Below are positions 61,073 through 64,000 of a stretch of DNA of 64,000 nt, in pieces. Below the pieces are notes generated by a model that was not told the origin of the DNA, made no database searches, and saw nothing but the letters and a program-made list of their open reading frames with translations. The DNA comes from DATJGR01 sp963812255. Its GTDB lineage: Bacteria > Pseudomonadota > Gammaproteobacteria > Pseudomonadales > Azotimanducaceae. A program made the translations under genes and the position numbers. The stretch spans positions 868,001 to 932,000 of the forward strand of contig CAWEUM010000005.1 of NCBI GenBank assembly GCA_963812255.1. The letters are read 5' to 3'. Position 1 is the first letter of the stretch. Each line of letters begins with the position of its first letter.

Positions 61073-63949
61073 ATGTGCGGACGGTCGATCCCATTTCGAA
61101 TCACGCTGGGTGCCTGCATCGCCGTGCTTTCCGGTTGCGGCGGTGGATCCGGTGGTGGATCCGAGTCGGGCGCAACTACAAACACGCCCCCGCAGCCGGC
61201 GTTCACCGTGACGCCGACCAGCGGTCCAGCACCACTCTCGGTCGCGTTCGACGGCAGCAGTTCGAACGATGTCGACGGCACCATCTTGAACTATGTCTGG
61301 CACTTCGGTGATGGTCCGGCCGAGGCCGTCGGCGCCCACGTAAGCCATGTGTTTTCCGACCCAGGCAATTTCACCGCGCAGTTGACGGTGACCGACGATC
61401 GCGGTGCGAGCGCCTCGCGCAGTACAATCATCAAAGTGACGCCGGCCAGCGGCACGTTCACGCTATCCGGGCGCATTCAGATCCTGCCGTCCAGCGCGGT
61501 AGATGCCGACGTCAACGACCCCGCCGCACCGCTGGTACGCAACGACACATTCGCGCAGGCACAACCTTTGCCGAACCCGGTCAGTCTCGGCGGCTATCTG
61601 AATCTCCCTGGTGCAGGCCGATCCGGCGCGCTGTACGACGGCGGCGACGTCACCGACAAATATCAGATCAGCTTCGCCGGCAACGAGACCGTACTGCTGT
61701 CGATCTCGAACCCCAACGTAGACGTTTCGATGTTGCTCCTCGACGCGAGCCAGACCGTCGTCGACGCCACCGTCGTCAGCGGCAGTTCCGGCGCATTGCC
61801 CGCACCCGCCGCCGGGGACTACTTCATCGAACTCGACATCGACGGTGCGGCCGGGGACGCCGCCGCGACAACCTATGTGTTGAATGTGGGTCAGACTGCG
61901 TCGGCAAACGCGTTGAACCGTAATCGCACCCTGCCCGCCCGCGCGTCCGAGGAGTTCGTGTCGGGAGAAATGATCGTTCAAGGCGGCGACCCGGGTGATC
62001 CGGCGCTGCACCGTATCGCCGGCAGCGGCGCGACGACGTTATTCCGTATCGACGCCACGCCACCGGCCCCGGCCATCCGCAAGCTCGATGGCATACGCGC
62101 CGGCGCGCGCGCCCCGGCCAGGCTCGCGCGCAACTACGAAACGCTCGCTGCCATCGCCCGCGTTGCTCGACGACCGCGTGTGATTCACGCCGAACCGAAC
62201 TTCGTCCGCCACGCCAGCCGCGTACCGGACGATCCGTTCTTCGCCTACCAATGGAACTATCCGAACATCAATCTGCCGCTCGCGTGGGATCTGACGCAGG
62301 GTTCGGACCGGGTCATCGTGGCCGTTATCGATACCGGCGTGCTGCTCGACCATCCTGACCTGCGCGGTCAACTGATCCCTGGCTACGATTTCATTCGCGA
62401 TCCAGCCCGCGCACGCGATGGTGACGGCATCGATGCGGACCCGAACGATACCGGCGACCTCGGTTTCGGTGGATCCAGCACGTTTCATGGCACGCACGTA
62501 GCCGGGACGATCGCGGCGCACAGCGACAACGGTGATGGCGTTGCCGGCGTCGCGTGGCAAGCGCGAATCATGCCGCTGCGCGTACTGGGCGTGAATGGGG
62601 GCACCAGTTACGACGTCATTCAATGCGTGCGCTACGCGGCGGGTCTGTCGAATGATTCGAAAACGCTGCCGGTGCAGCGCGCCGACATCATCAACCTGAG
62701 CCTGGGCTCGAGTGCGTCGTCACAGGCGGAGCAGAACGCATTCGACGAGGCGCGCGCGGCCGGCGTCATCGTCGTTGCCGCAGCGGGCAACGATGCCTCG
62801 AGCATCCCGTCATTCCCGGCGGCATACGCCGGGGTCGTCTCGGTCGCCGCAACGACGATCACGCGATCTCGCGCGGCGTATTCGAACGTCGGACCCAGCA
62901 TCGACGTCGCGGCACCCGGCGGCAACTCTGCGACCGACATCAACGGCGACGGCATCGGCGACGGCGTAGTCAGCACCATCGGCGACGACTCCGATGGCAC
63001 TGTTACATTCGGCTACGCAGCGCTGACCGGTACGTCGATGGCCGCACCGCACGTCGCCGGTGTGGCCGCGTTGATGAAATCCGTATTTCCCGGCCTCACG
63101 CCGGCACAATTCGATGCCGAACTCGCCGCCGGTGATCTCACCGACGACCTCGGTGCGCCGGGCCGCGACGATCTGTTCGGCTATGGCCTGATCAACGCAC
63201 AGAAGGCCGTGAACGCGGCCGTGGTCCTCGCCAGTGGCGCGGGCGTTCCAGTCGATCCGGTACTCGCGGCGGCGCCGGCATCGGTTAATTTCGGTGCCTT
63301 CGATACACACTTCGACGTGGAGTTGCGCAATGCCGGCGCCGGTAGCCTCAGCGTTGTCTCGCTCGCGTCGAATCAGCCGTGGCTGCGGGCCGAAGCGCTC
63401 GACGTCGACGCAAACGGGTTGGGCAGCTATCGGCTCAGCGTCGATCGCAGCCTGGTCGCGAGCGACGGCACATTCACCGGTGTCGTGTCCGCCACTTCGA
63501 GTGCAAACCCGCTCGACATCGGTGTCGTCATGCAACGCGTCAGCGCGAATCCGAGCGCCAACGCCGGTCTGCACTACATATTGCTGATCGACATCGTCAC
63601 CAATCTGGTCGTGAATTCGGTCACCGCGAACGCCATCAACGGCGAATACGACTACACGTTCAACGACGTCGGCGCCGGCCAATACTGGATCTATGCCGGC
63701 AGCGACGCCGACAACGACAATCTGATCTGCGACGCGGGTGAGGCGTGCGGGGCATTTCAGACACTCGATGCGCCGCAACTGCTCACGATCAACGGCGATC
63801 GCAACAACCTCGATTTCATCAGCGGATTTACGATCAATTTGTTCGACTCGACGCTCGAGACAGATACCACCAGTGCATTTTCGATCCATCCCCCCACGTG
63901 GTCGCATGCCGAGCGCGCGCCGTCCGGATCGAAGGCAGGACCCCCATGA
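61073..63949 (+). CDS. Secreted subtilisin-like S8 peptidase with PKD domain
   Basis: This 958-residue exported protease has a lipobox (AVLSGCGGGSGG, cysteine near residue 22), then a glycine/serine linker, a PKD domain at about residues 42-125 and a domain of unknown function to about 300. The S8 catalytic domain carries Asp420 in VIDTGV, His472 in FHGTHVAG and Ser655 in GTSMAAPH. The C-terminal 250 residues are beta-rich, with a DADNDNLICDAGE segment that looks like a calcium-binding loop. It has no clear ribosome binding site. The MerR-linked promoter at 60748 is the nearest one upstream. The stop overlaps the next gene as ATGA. Confidence 0.9.
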   Translation: MCGRSIPFRITLGACIAVLSGCGGGSGGGSESGATTNTPPQPAFTVTPTSGPAPLSVAFDGSSSNDVDGTILNYVWHFGDGPAEAVGAHVSHVFSDPGNFTAQLTVTDDRGASASRSTIIKVTPASGTFTLSGRIQILPSSAVDADVNDPAAPLVRNDTFAQAQPLPNPVSLGGYLNLPGAGRSGALYDGGDVTDKYQISFAGNETVLLSISNPNVDVSMLLLDASQTVVDATVVSGSSGALPAPAAGDYFIELDIDGAAGDAAATTYVLNVGQTASANALNRNRTLPARASEEFVSGEMIVQGGDPGDPALHRIAGSGATTLFRIDATPPAPAIRKLDGIRAGARAPARLARNYETLAAIARVARRPRVIHAEPNFVRHASRVPDDPFFAYQWNYPNINLPLAWDLTQGSDRVIVAVIDTGVLLDHPDLRGQLIPGYDFIRDPARARDGDGIDADPNDTGDLGFGGSSTFHGTHVAGTIAAHSDNGDGVAGVAWQARIMPLRVLGVNGGTSYDVIQCVRYAAGLSNDSKTLPVQRADIINLSLGSSASSQAEQNAFDEARAAGVIVVAAAGNDASSIPSFPAAYAGVVSVAATTITRSRAAYSNVGPSIDVAAPGGNSATDINGDGIGDGVVSTIGDDSDGTVTFGYAALTGTSMAAPHVAGVAALMKSVFPGLTPAQFDAELAAGDLTDDLGAPGRDDLFGYGLINAQKAVNAAVVLASGAGVPVDPVLAAAPASVNFGAFDTHFDVELRNAGAGSLSVVSLASNQPWLRAEALDVDANGLGSYRLSVDRSLVASDGTFTGVVSATSSANPLDIGVVMQRVSANPSANAGLHYILLIDIVTNLVVNSVTANAINGEYDYTFNDVGAGQYWIYAGSDADNDNLICDAGEACGAFQTLDAPQLLTINGDRNNLDFISGFTINLFDSTLETDTTSAFSIHPPTWSHAERAPSGSKAGPP

Positions 63950-64000
63950 TGCGCCGCAGCATTCTCCGTACCCTGTTGTTCGCCGTATCGCTGTGTGCCG
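63946..64000 (+). CDS. Start of an exported protein, cut by the window end
   Basis: Only 18 codons are visible, reading MMRRSILRTLLFAVSLCA. This is a classic signal peptide beginning: two arginines then a hydrophobic run ending in small residues. Its ATG overlaps the protease stop codon, so it is translated with the protease and its product is probably exported too. Function cannot be told. Confidence 0.7.
   Translation, partial: MMRRSILRTLLFAVSLCA

Noticed and set aside
1..64000. CRISPR arrays, prophage or insertion sequences
   Set aside because: No regularly spaced repeats, integrase, transposase or phage structural genes were seen; the window reads as ordinary chromosome.

Overview
This is a GC-rich bacterial chromosomal segment, about as densely coded as a normal chromosome. 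It most likely comes from a gammaproteobacterium, or at least a member of the Pseudomonadota. The clues are a DUF1244 protein, a full-length Prc/Tsp protease, an IbpA-type small heat-shock protein behind a good RpoH-type promoter, a LolCDE-like exporter with a LolA-like periplasmic protein and an outer-membrane beta-barrel, and an enterobacterial-style leader-peptide attenuator. I cannot name the species. I saw no rRNA, tRNA, phage, insertion sequence or CRISPR array.

Layout. 149-4149: a tightly overlapping plus-strand operon (DUF1244 protein, NatAB-like ABC exporter, an unrecognised protein, a small signal peptidase I). 4163-8560: a small membrane protein, a Qnr-like pentapeptide-repeat protein, an FKBP lipoprotein and Prc. 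8601-10656: threonyl-tRNA synthetase without a TGS domain, preceded by a promoter, a threonine-rich leader peptide and a terminator/antiterminator array. 11050-15077: HAD phosphatase, aconitase A and Hsp20. 15137-22579: assorted metabolism and repair genes (PPOX protein, a frameshifted alpha/beta hydrolase, Tpm, GGT, a YcaQ-like DNA glycosylase, a rhodanese, an enoyl-CoA hydratase, a phasin-like protein). 22602-26506: acyl-CoA synthetase, acyl-CoA dehydrogenase and an HSD17B4-like dehydrogenase.

26550-33823: a complete export cassette. A TetR-family gene diverges from a six-gene operon encoding a LolA-like protein, three FtsX/MacB-type permeases, one LolD-like ATPase and an outer-membrane barrel. 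The operon promoter has a consensus -35 inside a palindrome. This is the best candidate for an uncharacterised multi-component system. 33848-45132: a PKD lipoprotein, SRAP protein, aldo/keto reductase, PdxH, a second acyl-CoA synthetase and dehydrogenase, oligopeptidase B, a zinc-ribbon protein, a CoA-transferase and a Yip1-type membrane protein. 45125-49477: a very large Lhr-type helicase with no normal start codon. 49487-59465: a membrane-anchored protein, a degenerate EAL protein, an HDAC-like amidohydrolase, more acyl-CoA genes, two APH-fold kinases, a GNAT, an LLM oxidoreductase and DgkA. 59754-63949: a MerR-family regulator flanked on both sides by TGTAC-type operators and MerR-like promoters, then a secreted S8 protease and the start of another exported protein.

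Overall, three acyl-CoA synthetases, two acyl-CoA dehydrogenases, two enoyl-CoA hydratases, several SDRs, a CoA-transferase and a phasin-like protein suggest a lipid- or steroid-degrading heterotroph. The regulatory sequences are unusually readable, and the thrS attenuator, the TetR-controlled exporter and the MerR regulon are the most rewarding targets.
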